NCBI GenBank assembly: GCA_944384505.1 | Contig: CALWTQ010000009.1 | Coordinates: 1-64,000 of the forward strand | Direction of reading: 5' to 3' | Origin: an uncultured Mediterraneibacter sp. | GTDB lineage: Bacteria > Bacillota > Clostridia > Lachnospirales > Lachnospiraceae | DNA: 64,000 nucleotides | Shown here: piece after piece, positions 26,471-35,310 of the stretch | How positions within the stretch are numbered: the first letter of the stretch is position 1 | How the letters are laid out: each line of letters opens with the position of its first letter | Notes under the pieces: model-generated | The model's input: the letters and a program-made list of their open reading frames with translations, nothing else | Told to the model about the DNA's origin: nothing | Database searches by the model: none | Program-made: the position numbers and the translations under genes

Positions 26471-26503
26471 AAGTAATACCTCCTTAAATAGATTTATTCA
26501 TTA

Positions 26504-26551
26504 GTTAGTTATAACTAATTCAATTGTACCCACTGGTTATCTGATTGTCAA
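26504..26551 (-). promoter_or_regulatory. ahpC promoter with GTTAG-N6-CTAAT operator
   Basis: Minus-strand TTGACA (26546-26551), 17-bp spacer, TACAAT (26523-26528). Just downstream of the -10, 26504-26519 reads GTTAGTTATAACTAAT, a palindrome over the start region. The half-sites match those at 27449, 32284 and 33297. Confidence 0.75.
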
Positions 26552-26615
26552 CCAAAATATTAATAATAATAACTTTTATCATTTTAAGTTCTCTTTGAAA
26601 TCTCGATAACTCCTA

Positions 26616-26672
26616 TTGACACATATCCTAAAATTATTTATAATCATAACAGTGTTTTAAAACAGTGTTATG
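26616..26672 (+). promoter_or_regulatory. tetR promoter and 28-bp palindromic operator
   Basis: TTGACA (26616-26621), 17-bp spacer, TATAAT (26639-26644), followed directly by a 28-bp palindrome (26645-26672, half-site CATAACA-TGTTTT with one mismatch per arm). The position over the start site is what one expects for autorepression by the TetR protein encoded next. It differs from the GTTAG-N6-CTAAC sites. Confidence 0.78.
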
Positions 26673-26699
26673 AATTGATCGAAAGGAAATGATACCACT

Positions 26700-27365
26700 A
26701 TGGCAAAACAAATTGAAGGCGTATACGAAGCGATACTTTCCCGCGCCAAAAAAGAATTTTTAGAGAAAGGTTATAAAGATGCTTCCCTGCGGGTCATTGC
26801 GCAGGAGGCCGGCACAAGCACCGGTTCCATCTACACCCGTTTCGGAGATAAAGAAGGGCTTTTTGAAGCGATTGTTGCTCCTGCCGCGGATCAGCTCACG
26901 GAGATGTTTTTGGAGATACAGGAGAATTTCCATAACTTGAATGAAAATACACAGCGTGCAGAAATGGGTCAATATACATCCAATCATCAGATCGATATGC
27001 TGGATTTTATCTACGATCATTTCGATGAGTTCTGCCTTCTTCTGGACTGCGCGCAGGGCACCCGCTTTTCCGCGTTTCTGGATAAGCTGGTAGATATCGA
27101 GATGGAATACACTTATAAATACATGGAAGTCATCGGCTGTGAAAGCGTGAAATCCGGGCTGATCACCGAAGATTTTATCCATATTGTCACGACCGCCTAT
27201 TTCAACGGCATGTTTGAGGTCGTGCGGCACCGGATGAGCAAGACAGATGCGATAAAATACATCCGGCTTCTCAACCGCTATCACATGCAGGGATTTACCA
27301 CCATCTTCAACCCGGAGCAGGATGATCCGGGGAATAATGACGCGGGGAGCGCTGACAGTTTCTGA
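26700..27365 (+). CDS. TetR/AcrR-family regulator of the ABC exporter pair
   Basis: A 221-residue TetR-type repressor. The HTH (~10-55) has GYKDASLRVIAQEAGTSTGSIYTRF. The C-terminal helical domain binds an unknown ligand; its end is polar and probably disordered. It is divergent from ahpC and lies 117 bp before two half-ABC exporter genes in the same direction, which it very likely controls. Its own promoter has a 28-bp palindrome. Two hairpins follow the gene. Confidence 0.9.
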   Translation: MAKQIEGVYEAILSRAKKEFLEKGYKDASLRVIAQEAGTSTGSIYTRFGDKEGLFEAIVAPAADQLTEMFLEIQENFHNLNENTQRAEMGQYTSNHQIDMLDFIYDHFDEFCLLLDCAQGTRFSAFLDKLVDIEMEYTYKYMEVIGCESVKSGLITEDFIHIVTTAYFNGMFEVVRHRMSKTDAIKYIRLLNRYHMQGFTTIFNPEQDDPGNNDAGSADSF

Positions 27366-27437
27366 GTACAGCGCTCCCGACAGCAATCCGGTAATCAGAC
27401 CGTTTCCTGTCCGGTACCGCAGGCGGCGGTCTTTTTA
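27345..27437 (+). terminator. two tandem hairpins between tetR and the exporter genes
   Basis: First hairpin: GGGAGCGCTG / CAGCGCTCCC (27345-27354, 27369-27378), over the tetR stop. Second: GACCG ... CGGTC with inner CCTG/CAGG (27398-27431), followed by TTTTTA. The second is a plausible intrinsic terminator or attenuator before the exporters. Confidence 0.6.
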
Positions 27438-27447
27438 TAAAATATGC

Positions 27448-27465
27448 GGTTAGCTATTTCTAACC
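27448..27465 (+). promoter_or_regulatory. GTTAG-N6-CTAAC operator before exporter genes
   Basis: GGTTAGCTATTTCTAACC, a perfect 6+6 palindrome with a 6-base centre, 3-10 bp ahead of the AAAAAGGAGG ribosome site. No good -35/-10 pair is seen around it, so it may act on read-through or on a weak promoter at TATAAA (27436). Confidence 0.65.
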
Positions 27466-27482
27466 AAAAAGGAGGAATTCTT

Positions 27483-29225
27483 ATGCAGAAAAAAAGTCCT
27501 ATGCTCCGGCTTTGGGAGCTTGGGGAACAATATCACGGCGGACTGATACGGGCAGTCCTTTCCGCGTCCATCGGCGTCTTATGCGGCATACTGCCATATT
27601 TTGCAGCGGCACAGATCATCATCGGGCTCATCCGCCACGAACAGAGCGGCTCATATTATCTGCTCTGGTGCGCCGCGGCACTGGCAGGCTACATCCTGCG
27701 GGCGGTTCTCTACGCGCTCGCGCTCGCCATGTCACACAAAGCAACATTTTCTATTTTAAAAAATATCCGGGAACGCATCCTTGCCAAACTCCCGAAGCTT
27801 CCGCTGGGAACTGTCATGGACACTCCCAGCGGACAGATGAAACAGATCATCGTGGATCAGGTGGAAAGTATGGAGCGGCCTCTTGCGCACCTGCTGCCGG
27901 AGATGACGTCGAATATACTGGCTCCGGTGTGCATCCTGATCTATCTGTTTGTCCTTGACTGGAGGATGGCACTGCTCTCTCTTGTCTCCATTCCTGTCGG
28001 CATGGCGTTCATGATGGCAGTGATGGCAAATTACGGGAAGCAATATGAAGGGTCCGTCAAAGTCACACAGGCGATGAATTCCACCATCGTTGAATATATC
28101 GGCGGTATCGAGGTGATCAAGGCATTCAATCAGGGGAAGAATTCCTATGCTAAATTTTCTCAGCGTGTCCTGGCAAACGCATCCTACTTCTATCACTGGA
28201 TGAAGAGCTGCCAGCTCCCGGTGTCCATTTCACGGACACTGGCGCCCACAACATTGATCACCATTCTTCCCGTGGGCTGGATCATGTATCTGGGCGGTTC
28301 TCTGGATATCGAGACTTTTATTACTGTCATCATCCTCTCCCTCGGCATTGCCGGTCCTCTGCTTGCCGCCATGGATTTCGTGGACAGTCTGGCAAAGGTT
28401 GGAACCATCGTAAGCGAAGTTGACTCCATCCTGAACAGCGAAGAACAGCAGCACGGCCTGACACCGGTATCTTTCAGCTCTGAGGATATCCGGCTGGATC
28501 ATGTATCCTTCGGCTATCACGCAGATCAGGAGATCCTGCATGACATTTCCCTGTCCATCCCGGCAGGAACGATGACTGCGTTTGTCGGTCCATCAGGCAG
28601 CGGGAAGTCAACGATCGCAAAACTGATCGCAGGGTTCTGGGATGTAAAAAAAGGCAGGATCACGCTGGGCGGACATGATCTGAAGGATATTCCACTTCGC
28701 CAGCTCTATGAACAGACTGCGTTCGTCTCCCAGGACAACTATCTGTTTAATGAATCGGTAAGGGAAAACATCCGCATGGGAAAACCCGGAGCAGCCGACG
28801 CCGAAGTAGAGGCCGCTGCAAAAGCCGCGGGCTGTGATTCTTTCATACGGAAACTGGAGAACGGCTACGACACCGTGGTCGGCGGAGGGGGCGCTCATCT
28901 CTCCGGCGGGGAACGCCAGAGGATCGCCATCGCACGGGCCATGCTGAAAGATGCGCCCATCGTGATCCTCGACGAAGCCACCGCATACATTGATCCCGAA
29001 AATGAGGCCGTCGTCCAGAAAGCTGTGGCAAAACTGGTAAAGGGGAAGACCGTGATCGTCATTGCCCACCGCCTTTCTACCATCACGGACGCAGACCAGA
29101 TCTTTGTCGTGGCAGACGGACGGATCTCCGCATCCGGAACACATGAGGAACTCTTAAGGCAAAGTGAAATGTACCACGAAATGTGGCAGGCACATATCGG
29201 AGCAAAGGATGGTGACGCAGCATGA
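27483..29225 (+). CDS. half-ABC exporter (permease-ATPase), first of pair
   Basis: A 580-residue type IV ABC half-transporter: six transmembrane segments (~20-300), then an ATPase domain with Walker A GPSGSGKST, signature LSGGERQR, Walker B VILDEATA and H-loop AHRLST. The ATG at 27483 follows AAAAAGGAGG. It overlaps the next gene by 4 nt, so both form a heterodimer. Pairs of this kind with a TetR regulator are common in Lachnospiraceae; some relatives (IrtAB-like) handle iron-siderophores, others export drugs. Substrate unknown. Confidence 0.9.
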   Translation: MQKKSPMLRLWELGEQYHGGLIRAVLSASIGVLCGILPYFAAAQIIIGLIRHEQSGSYYLLWCAAALAGYILRAVLYALALAMSHKATFSILKNIRERILAKLPKLPLGTVMDTPSGQMKQIIVDQVESMERPLAHLLPEMTSNILAPVCILIYLFVLDWRMALLSLVSIPVGMAFMMAVMANYGKQYEGSVKVTQAMNSTIVEYIGGIEVIKAFNQGKNSYAKFSQRVLANASYFYHWMKSCQLPVSISRTLAPTTLITILPVGWIMYLGGSLDIETFITVIILSLGIAGPLLAAMDFVDSLAKVGTIVSEVDSILNSEEQQHGLTPVSFSSEDIRLDHVSFGYHADQEILHDISLSIPAGTMTAFVGPSGSGKSTIAKLIAGFWDVKKGRITLGGHDLKDIPLRQLYEQTAFVSQDNYLFNESVRENIRMGKPGAADAEVEAAAKAAGCDSFIRKLENGYDTVVGGGGAHLSGGERQRIAIARAMLKDAPIVILDEATAYIDPENEAVVQKAVAKLVKGKTVIVIAHRLSTITDADQIFVVADGRISASGTHEELLRQSEMYHEMWQAHIGAKDGDAA

Positions 29226-30952
29226 TCTCAGTATTGAAAAAACTTTATCAGTTTGCAGGAGACGAACAGAAAAATATCAACAAATCCATTTTCTGGGGAT
29301 TCTTCTACGCAGTATTCCACATGTTTCAGATCGCGGCAATCTATTTCGTGGTACTCGCCCTTACCGGCGGGGACAGAACATACCATGCGGCGTGGACCGC
29401 TCTCCTTCTGCTTGTATTCAGCATCGCCGGAAGGGCTCTCATCAACCGTTTCACCCAGCTTCAGCAGACACACGCGGGATACTTCATGGTTGCAAATAAA
29501 AGAATTGCCATCGGCGACAAACTGAAACGGATTCCCATGGGATATTTTAATGCCAGGAGCCTTGGCGAGATCACAGGTATCTCCACCACCGTGCTTGATG
29601 TCGTAGAAAGCAATGGACCTGTCGTGCTTGTCAACGTCCTCAGCGGTTTTATCAATTCCATTGTATTTCTCCTCTGCGTGTTCGGATTCGACTGGCGCAT
29701 CGGGCTTATTTCCCTTGCAGGCACGATGCTCTACCTGCTCATCACTTCCGCCATGGAGAAGAAATCCGCCCGGGTGACGCCCCGCCGTCAGGAATCCGAG
29801 GCGCAGCTTGTGGACGCAGTACTGGAACAGATCCAGGGGATGAGCGTGATCAAATCCTTTAACCTGACCGGGAAAGGTGACCGCCGGGTCAGGGAAGCAC
29901 TGGAATATAACCGGAAGAGCAACCTCGACATTGAGCGCCTCTTCACCCCTTATATGGTTGCCCAGGAATTAAGTCTGCATCTGTTTTCCGTGCTGATCAT
30001 GGGCGCCGGGATCATTTTCTGTCTGAACGGGAGCATGACGCTTTCCGATGCCCTGATGACAGTGATCATCTCCTTTATGGTATTTTCGCAGATCCAGTCA
30101 ACAGGAAGCGCGGTATCCCTGCTGCGTGTTGTCGGAAGTTCCATCGACCATGCGGATCAGATCGACGAGATCCCGGAAATGGACAGCACAGGAAGGCCGG
30201 TATCTCCGAAAAAGCATGACATCTCTTTCGATCATGTGGACTTTTCTTACGATAAAAGACCGATCCTGAAAGACGTAAGCGTAACGATACCGGACTGCAC
30301 TACAACTGCCATCATAGGCCCCAGCGGTTCCGGAAAGACCACCCTGTGCAGTCTCATCGCCCGGTTCTGGGATGTGGACAGCGGCTCGATCCGTATCGGC
30401 GGCACAGATATCCGGGAGTATACACTGGAATCCCTTATGGACCAAATCAGCATGGTATTCCAGAACGTATATCTCTTCGCAGACACGATTGAGAACAATA
30501 TCAAATTCGGCAGTCCGGACGCCACCCACGAGCAGGTTGTCGCCGCGGCGAAAAAAGCCTGCTGCCATGATTTTATTTCCGCTCTGCCGGATGGCTATGA
30601 CACAGTGATTGGGGAAGGCGGCGCCACATTGTCCGGCGGTGAAAAACAACGTATCTCCATTGCGCGGGCAATGCTGAAAAATGCCCCCATCATTATCTTT
30701 GACGAGGCAACGGCAAATGTTGATCCGGAGAATGAAGATAAACTGCAGAAAGCCATGGAGGAACTGATGCGCGACAAGACAATCCTGATGATCGCCCACC
30801 GGCTCAAAACCGTACAGAAAGCAGACCAGATCCTTGTACTGGACGAGGGCCAAGTCGTGCAGAAGGGCACCCATGAAGAGCTCAGGGATACGCCCGGAAT
30901 CTACCGGGATTTCCTGGAAGTCAGGAAAGAAGCTGCGGGGTGGAAGCTGTAA
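29222..30952 (+). CDS. half-ABC exporter (permease-ATPase), second of pair
   Basis: A 576-residue partner of the preceding gene: six transmembrane segments, then Walker A GPSGSGKTT, signature LSGGEKQR, Walker B IIFDEATA and H-loop AHRLKT. The catalytic Glu is present in both partners (DEATA), so both ATP sites look competent. The ATG overlaps the upstream stop. It ends at a strong terminator. Transport direction and substrate are not decidable from the sequence. Confidence 0.9.
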   Translation: MISVLKKLYQFAGDEQKNINKSIFWGFFYAVFHMFQIAAIYFVVLALTGGDRTYHAAWTALLLLVFSIAGRALINRFTQLQQTHAGYFMVANKRIAIGDKLKRIPMGYFNARSLGEITGISTTVLDVVESNGPVVLVNVLSGFINSIVFLLCVFGFDWRIGLISLAGTMLYLLITSAMEKKSARVTPRRQESEAQLVDAVLEQIQGMSVIKSFNLTGKGDRRVREALEYNRKSNLDIERLFTPYMVAQELSLHLFSVLIMGAGIIFCLNGSMTLSDALMTVIISFMVFSQIQSTGSAVSLLRVVGSSIDHADQIDEIPEMDSTGRPVSPKKHDISFDHVDFSYDKRPILKDVSVTIPDCTTTAIIGPSGSGKTTLCSLIARFWDVDSGSIRIGGTDIREYTLESLMDQISMVFQNVYLFADTIENNIKFGSPDATHEQVVAAAKKACCHDFISALPDGYDTVIGEGGATLSGGEKQRISIARAMLKNAPIIIFDEATANVDPENEDKLQKAMEELMRDKTILMIAHRLKTVQKADQILVLDEGQVVQKGTHEELRDTPGIYRDFLEVRKEAAGWKL

Positions 30953-30979
30953 AAAGAGCAGAATCCATCTGAAAAATTC

Positions 30980-31023
30980 AGGGTCTGCCGCACACGAAGT
31001 GATTCGTGCGGCAGACCCTTTAT
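30980..31023 (+). terminator. terminator of the exporter operon
   Basis: Stem AGGGTCTGCCGCAC-CGAA / TTCG-GCGGCAGACCCT with a small loop, followed by TTTATAA. Strong and symmetric; it may also end the convergent small membrane protein gene at 31107. Confidence 0.85.
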
Positions 31024-31106
31024 AAGGCGCTGATCGTCTATAAATTTTCTTCTCCCCATCTGGCATTTGGAACATTCCAAACCGATCCGAGACATCCATG
31101 CTGATT

Positions 31107-31346
31107 TTATAGTCTCATCAGCAATAATCCCAGTCCTGCCTGAAACAAAGCCATCAACGGGCAAAGGATCAACGGCCAATAAAATCGGTTCTCTGCTTTC
31201 GTCGGAGGTTCCGGGGCATCCTTGATAATTGCTGGGGGATAACAGGGAAACATCAACCGGGGATTATATATCGCCACAGCCCCGGCGAACAGATTAAAAT
31301 AGGCAGCCATCATAAAACCATCCAAAACCATGCGTATCCAGTTCAC
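31107..31346 (-). CDS. small two-helix membrane protein
   Basis: A 79-residue protein starting at a GTG after GGAGGGAGG. It has an N-terminal hydrophobic segment (~5-28), a proline-rich loop (CYPPAIIKDAPEPP) and a second hydrophobic segment (~57-77). I do not know a function; the sequence looks like the first part of a longer Clostridial membrane protein, so it may be truncated. It begins 35 nt after the methyltransferase stop and is probably in that operon, under the same GTTAG-N6-CTAAC promoter. Confidence 0.6.
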   Translation of the reverse strand: MNWIRMVLDGFMMAAYFNLFAGAVAIYNPRLMFPCYPPAIIKDAPEPPTKAENRFYWPLILCPLMALFQAGLGLLLMRL

Positions 31347-31381
31347 TGTGAATCCTCCCTCCGCAATATCCTTATCCGGGT

Positions 31382-32230
31382 TTATTTTGCATCAAATTCT
31401 ATCCGCACGATCTGTAAATGCAGCGGACCATCGGCAATTTTAGCCAGCAGGCGATGAATGGGTTTGACGCCGGGCCCAGTCAGTTTCTGATAACCCTCCA
31501 TATATCCACGGCTTGAAATCTTTAAATTCTCTGCCCAGCAGCCCAACTCCTCTTTTGCATGTCCCACTGAAAACCAGGCTCCCACATCCTGGATGTCGGC
31601 CTGTTTCACCCATGTTTTCAGCATCAGCTTTACGGCTGTTTTGCCGGCGGCATCAAAAACCAGCCTTCCTCCAGGAAATCGCTGTGACATAGCAGCAACC
31701 ATCGCCCGGACTGCTTCTGTCTGAAAATAATAAAACAATCCTGCTGCAAACAACACCGTTCCATCTTCCGGGTCACTATCAATAGCAGTCATCCATGCAG
31801 GATCATTCAGATCAAGCGCCAGATTTTTCTCCCGCTCCCCTGCCGGAAGCAGCCTGTCTCTCACTTTAATAACATCCGGCAGATCAATGTTATATATTTT
31901 ACAGCTGCCATTATCACAGGCCTGTCCAGTGCAGTCCAAACCACAGCCCAAGTTGATCACAGCAGCATTTGGATGTGACAGAAGATAATTTTTTATCTCC
32001 CATGCCATATCCTTCTGCCGCATCGCTGTCTCCATTGCGCCAAACTCCTGCATCAGCCCAGCTGACTTTCTCTCCAATTCAGAAAAATCATAATCAATGC
32101 GTTCCATCAATTCAGCCGCATTTTGATCCTGAAACAAATGCGGATACCGCTGCGAACATAACCAGCGTCCATATAGCGGGATGACCAGCGTTTCCTGCAC
32201 CGTGTTTTTTTCTATTTTATATTTTTTCAT
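31382..32230 (-). CDS. class I SAM methyltransferase, leucine carboxyl methyltransferase-like (PPM1/TcmP)
   Basis: A 282-residue methyltransferase of the LCM/TcmP-related family. The SAM motif I is seen in VINLGCGLDCTGQ (~95-107), followed by the acidic strand IYNIDLPDVIKVR, and the usual LALDLNDPAW stretch. Known relatives O-methylate small polyketides or a phosphatase; the substrate here is unknown. It has its own promoter whose 17-bp spacer is exactly the GTTAG-N6-CTAAC operator, so it should be tightly controlled. A small membrane protein gene follows. Confidence 0.87.
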   Translation of the reverse strand: MKKYKIEKNTVQETLVIPLYGRWLCSQRYPHLFQDQNAAELMERIDYDFSELERKSAGLMQEFGAMETAMRQKDMAWEIKNYLLSHPNAAVINLGCGLDCTGQACDNGSCKIYNIDLPDVIKVRDRLLPAGEREKNLALDLNDPAWMTAIDSDPEDGTVLFAAGLFYYFQTEAVRAMVAAMSQRFPGGRLVFDAAGKTAVKLMLKTWVKQADIQDVGAWFSVGHAKEELGCWAENLKISSRGYMEGYQKLTGPGVKPIHRLLAKIADGPLHLQIVRIEFDAK

Positions 32231-32277
32231 TGTCGCTCCATGAGATTACACACAAACAAATGGGTTTTTATAAACTC

Positions 32278-32306
32278 ATTATAGTTAGAAGAAACTAACC
32301 TGTCAA
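32278..32306 (-). promoter_or_regulatory. promoter with operator filling the spacer (methyltransferase)
   Basis: Minus-strand TTGACA (32301-32306) and TATAAT (32278-32283) are both consensus, and the 17-bp spacer between them (32284-32300) is GGTTAG-TTTCTT-CTAAC. A protein bound there would block RNA polymerase directly. Confidence 0.85.
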
Positions 32307-32338
32307 GAAACCTCTTCCAATGTCTATTTTGGAATATC

Positions 32339-33208
32339 TCATACATCTGATATCCATTTCACCGTTTTACGAAAAGCGTCTTCACGGCTATGCCGGCAGT
32401 CTTCCGGATATTGTCTCTCTATTTTAAACATTTTTAACTTAGGTGGATTTAATGGAACAAGAATGTGGCTTGCTTTTTCATATTCCAGGACATCCACCCG
32501 GAAAGTAAACCCATGCTTTTCCAGACGGTTTACCATATATGCCACCGCCTCTTTGCTGGGCCACATGAGATCTTCCTTTGCGTAAATAAATAAAATATTT
32601 CCCCTGATGTTCTCCACACGAATGGCCGTATCCTCATCGAAATGTTTCAGCGGTTCTTCGTAGATGTAGGATAACTCGAACTGCTGATGGAGGATGAGGT
32701 TCCGGATTGCCGGCCCATATTTCAGATGCGCGGTCATACATGGAAAATCTTTTCCCCTGTATGTGAATTCAGAGGCAGATGAAAAAGTTTTCGATGCCAT
32801 GCTTTGATTCCCGTGCATACCTCCCCATATACAGTGCATCGGAGAGATCGCGACAGCGCCGCAAATATCCGGCATAAGAGAAGCGCAGAGCAGCGCCAGT
32901 TCAGCGCCTTTTGAAATGCCATACATAATAATCTTCTCATATCCCCTGTTTTTCAGCCACAGGATCGCTTTTTCAAATGGATCGACAGGCACCCGGACCA
33001 GTTCTTTCGGCAGCCCGTCTACGTTCCAGTAACAAATGCCTAATGCGGCGATGCCGCACTCGGCAAACATGGCGCCCACATTCATCGGAATGTTTTCATT
33101 TCCTTCGCTGCCGCCCACTACGATGACTGCCTTTTTATGATCGTAATCCTTAACAGGGACATGATAAATTCCATAGAAGCCCTCTTGTGCAACCGTTACA
33201 TATTCCAC
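32339..33208 (-). CDS. alpha/beta hydrolase, BAAT-type acyl-CoA thioester hydrolase-like
   Basis: A 289-residue alpha/beta hydrolase related to the C-terminal domain of bile acid-CoA:amino acid N-acyltransferase and acyl-CoA thioesterases. The oxyanion region is VVGGSEGNE, the nucleophile elbow GISKGAE (Ser ~115), and the catalytic His lies in KASHILVP (~250). No signal peptide, so it is cytoplasmic. The substrate is unknown. It is the first gene of its unit and has a TTGCAA-17-TATAAT promoter with a GTTAG-N6-CTAAC site right after the -10. Confidence 0.85.
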   Translation of the reverse strand: MEYVTVAQEGFYGIYHVPVKDYDHKKAVIVVGGSEGNENIPMNVGAMFAECGIAALGICYWNVDGLPKELVRVPVDPFEKAILWLKNRGYEKIIMYGISKGAELALLCASLMPDICGAVAISPMHCIWGGMHGNQSMASKTFSSASEFTYRGKDFPCMTAHLKYGPAIRNLILHQQFELSYIYEEPLKHFDEDTAIRVENIRGNILFIYAKEDLMWPSKEAVAYMVNRLEKHGFTFRVDVLEYEKASHILVPLNPPKLKMFKIERQYPEDCRHSREDAFRKTVKWISDV

Positions 33209-33296
33209 TTTCCCAGCCCTCCCCTGCTTTCACAGTTTAGATTACCGTCCGCATTTTCTTTATCCCATTTTGAGTCTTTTTTACGTACGCAAATTA

Positions 33297-33345
33297 GTTA
33301 GTCGTTCCTAACTTTTATTATATCAAGCGCTGCATAGGATTGCAA
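33297..33345 (-). promoter_or_regulatory. promoter with GTTAG-N6-CTAAC operator (hydrolase)
   Basis: Minus-strand TTGCAA (33340-33345), 17-bp spacer, TATAAT (33317-33322); the operator GTTAG-GAACGA-CTAAC (33297-33312) covers the expected start site. Confidence 0.78.
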
Positions 33346-33362
33346 TTCGTTTTTCATATATT

Positions 33363-34367
33363 TCACTTTTTATAAATATATTCCTCCACCCTCTTCTTCA
33401 CATTCTCCTGCAGATTCCTGTAAAAGAACTGATAATCGTAAATATGATACTCTCCTTCCTGCAGGAAAGAAAGCGCTGCCGGATAATCCTCCGGAGACAC
33501 GTCCGTCACTTTCAGGGCGCCTCTCTCTTCATCAATATACGCACCCGTAAGCTGCGGGATTTCTTCTGTGATATTTCCGTCATAATCCGTAAAGCATGCC
33601 CCCAGGTTTAACGATCGGTCCGCCACAGTGCTGTCCGTCCGCCAGTTCAGCGGATTGATGCTGTAAGACCAGCTTCCACTGGGGATAAAAAACGAATTCG
33701 TAATATCCTCCGCCTCGGAGCTGAAGGCAATGATCACACCCGTGTCTGTCTCCCCGGAAGCCGGGACGAGCTGCGGGTATTCCTCCGTATCCTCTTTCGT
33801 CAGCGCCCATCCGATACAGTAGCATGCTATCATATCGTCCAGTTCCTCCGGATAATTCTTCATCAGCTCCAGACACATATAAGCCCCCTGCGAAAAACCG
33901 GCGAGTACAAAAGGGCTGTCATCGTTTTTGTTCTCAAGGTAATACTCAAATGCCGCGGACACATCCTCATACGCCAGTTCATACGATTCTTCCATCCTGC
34001 CGGCGTCAATTGCCGAGAAGGAGCCCTGGCGGTAATACGGCGCATACATGTCCAGCGTATCCTCGTAGATTCCTCTCTCCATGTTAAGCGCGCCCAGGAA
34101 ACTCTCCTTTCCCTCCTCATCATCCAGAGACATATTAATAGATTCCTCATCACCGGCGTAGGTCGTCGGCCCGATCAGGAACAGATCCGCCTCACTGGAA
34201 TCGTCTGTTCCGTTGTATGCCCACAGTCTGTCATCGGAGTAGTCCGGCGCTGTCAATCCCGTATTCTCTGCTCCGCTCTGTGCGCAGCCCGCCAGGAGCG
34301 TACAGAACGCCAGACACACCGCCGCAAAGCCTGCTGTCCTCTTTCTAAATTCTTTTCCCATAAGCAT
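33363..34367 (-). CDS. DUF3089-like lipoprotein, alpha/beta hydrolase fold
   Basis: A 334-residue exported lipoprotein: signal peptide with lipobox LLAGC (Cys28) and a Ser/Gly-rich tether. The body resembles DUF3089 proteins, with FLIGPTTYAG near the start and a nucleophile elbow AGFSQGAYM (~155-163) typical of serine esterases or lysophospholipases. It should sit on the outer face of the membrane. The gene follows the RNA methyltransferase by 22 nt in the same direction; the link between them is probably only positional. Start at 34367 or the ATG two codons later. Confidence 0.8.
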   Translation of the reverse strand: MLMGKEFRKRTAGFAAVCLAFCTLLAGCAQSGAENTGLTAPDYSDDRLWAYNGTDDSSEADLFLIGPTTYAGDEESINMSLDDEEGKESFLGALNMERGIYEDTLDMYAPYYRQGSFSAIDAGRMEESYELAYEDVSAAFEYYLENKNDDSPFVLAGFSQGAYMCLELMKNYPEELDDMIACYCIGWALTKEDTEEYPQLVPASGETDTGVIIAFSSEAEDITNSFFIPSGSWSYSINPLNWRTDSTVADRSLNLGACFTDYDGNITEEIPQLTGAYIDEERGALKVTDVSPEDYPAALSFLQEGEYHIYDYQFFYRNLQENVKKRVEEYIYKK

Positions 34368-34389
34368 ATTTTCTCATCTCCATGCTGAT

Positions 34390-35196
34390 CTACAGCCGCC
34401 TCTGCCTGCTGACTTCGAACATCAGCACCGCAGCCGCCACTGCGGCGTTCAGCGACTCCGCCTTTCCTTCCATCGGAATTCGGATCAGGCAGTCTGCGCA
34501 TTCTGCGATCTCATCTCTGAGCCCGTTTCCTTCATTTCCGATCAGGAAGGCCGTTCCCCCGGAATAGTCCTCTCCGTCATAGGCGTTCTGTCCTTCCAGA
34601 TGAGCCGCGTATACCCGAATTCCGGCGTGTTTAAGTTCTCCAACCGCTCCGGTCAGATCGTCCGCATAGAGGAACGGCATCCTGAACACAGCCCCCATAG
34701 TGGAGCGGATCACCTTTGGATTATAGATATCCACGCAGTCGGAGCTCATGAGGATTCCTGTTGCCCCCGCCGCCTCCGCGGTCCGGAAGATCGTTCCCAG
34801 GTTTCCCGGATCCTGCAGATTGTCCAGGACAATCACATGGGCTTTTCCCGCCTCAGTTCCGAGAATATCTCCCATATCATACTCTCTGCGCTTCACTACG
34901 GCGAGAATCCCCTGGGGAGTCTTTGTATCCGATATATGGGCAAAGACCGGGTCGGAAAGGAGCTCCATTCTGCATATATTTCTCAGTCTCTGTGCCTCTT
35001 CCCGGTGCTTAGCAGCATAACTTTCAGACAGATAGATCCTCTCAATCTGGCCTCTCCATGCCGGATCCGCCGCGAGTTCCCCGGCCATACGCGGGCCCTC
35101 CACCAGGAATACTCCCGCTTCATCCCTTGCCCGGCTCTTCTTCATCAGCCTGGCTAATTCTTTCACCTGTGCATTCGACGTACTGGTTATCATCAC
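34390..35196 (-). CDS. 23S rRNA/tRNA 2'-O-methyltransferase, TrmH/SpoU family
   Basis: A 268-residue SPOUT methyltransferase. An N-terminal substrate-binding domain (~1-100, LARLMKKSRARDEAGVFLVEGPRM) precedes the knotted catalytic domain with LDNLQDPGNLGTIFRTAEA, FLIGNEGNGL and IPMEGKAESLNAAVAAA, the three family motifs. It methylates a ribose 2'-OH in rRNA or tRNA; which position cannot be told. Members near this branch are called RlmB/TsnR-like. Confidence 0.92.
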   Translation of the reverse strand: MMITSTSNAQVKELARLMKKSRARDEAGVFLVEGPRMAGELAADPAWRGQIERIYLSESYAAKHREEAQRLRNICRMELLSDPVFAHISDTKTPQGILAVVKRREYDMGDILGTEAGKAHVIVLDNLQDPGNLGTIFRTAEAAGATGILMSSDCVDIYNPKVIRSTMGAVFRMPFLYADDLTGAVGELKHAGIRVYAAHLEGQNAYDGEDYSGGTAFLIGNEGNGLRDEIAECADCLIRIPMEGKAESLNAAVAAAVLMFEVSRQRRL

Positions 35197-35310
35197 TTTT
35201 CTCCCATCTGCTTCATATTCTCCCTTTGCGGTTCACGCAGATTTATTCTACCACAGGAAACCAGGTTCCACAATCATCCGACCGCCTTCATCATCCTCAT
35301 AAGCAGCAGT

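Noticed and set aside
26504-26519. Palindrome near ahpC considered as a PerR box
   Set aside because: The match to TTATAATNATTATAA is poor, while the half-sites fit the other three GTTAG-N6-CTAAC sites exactly or with one change.
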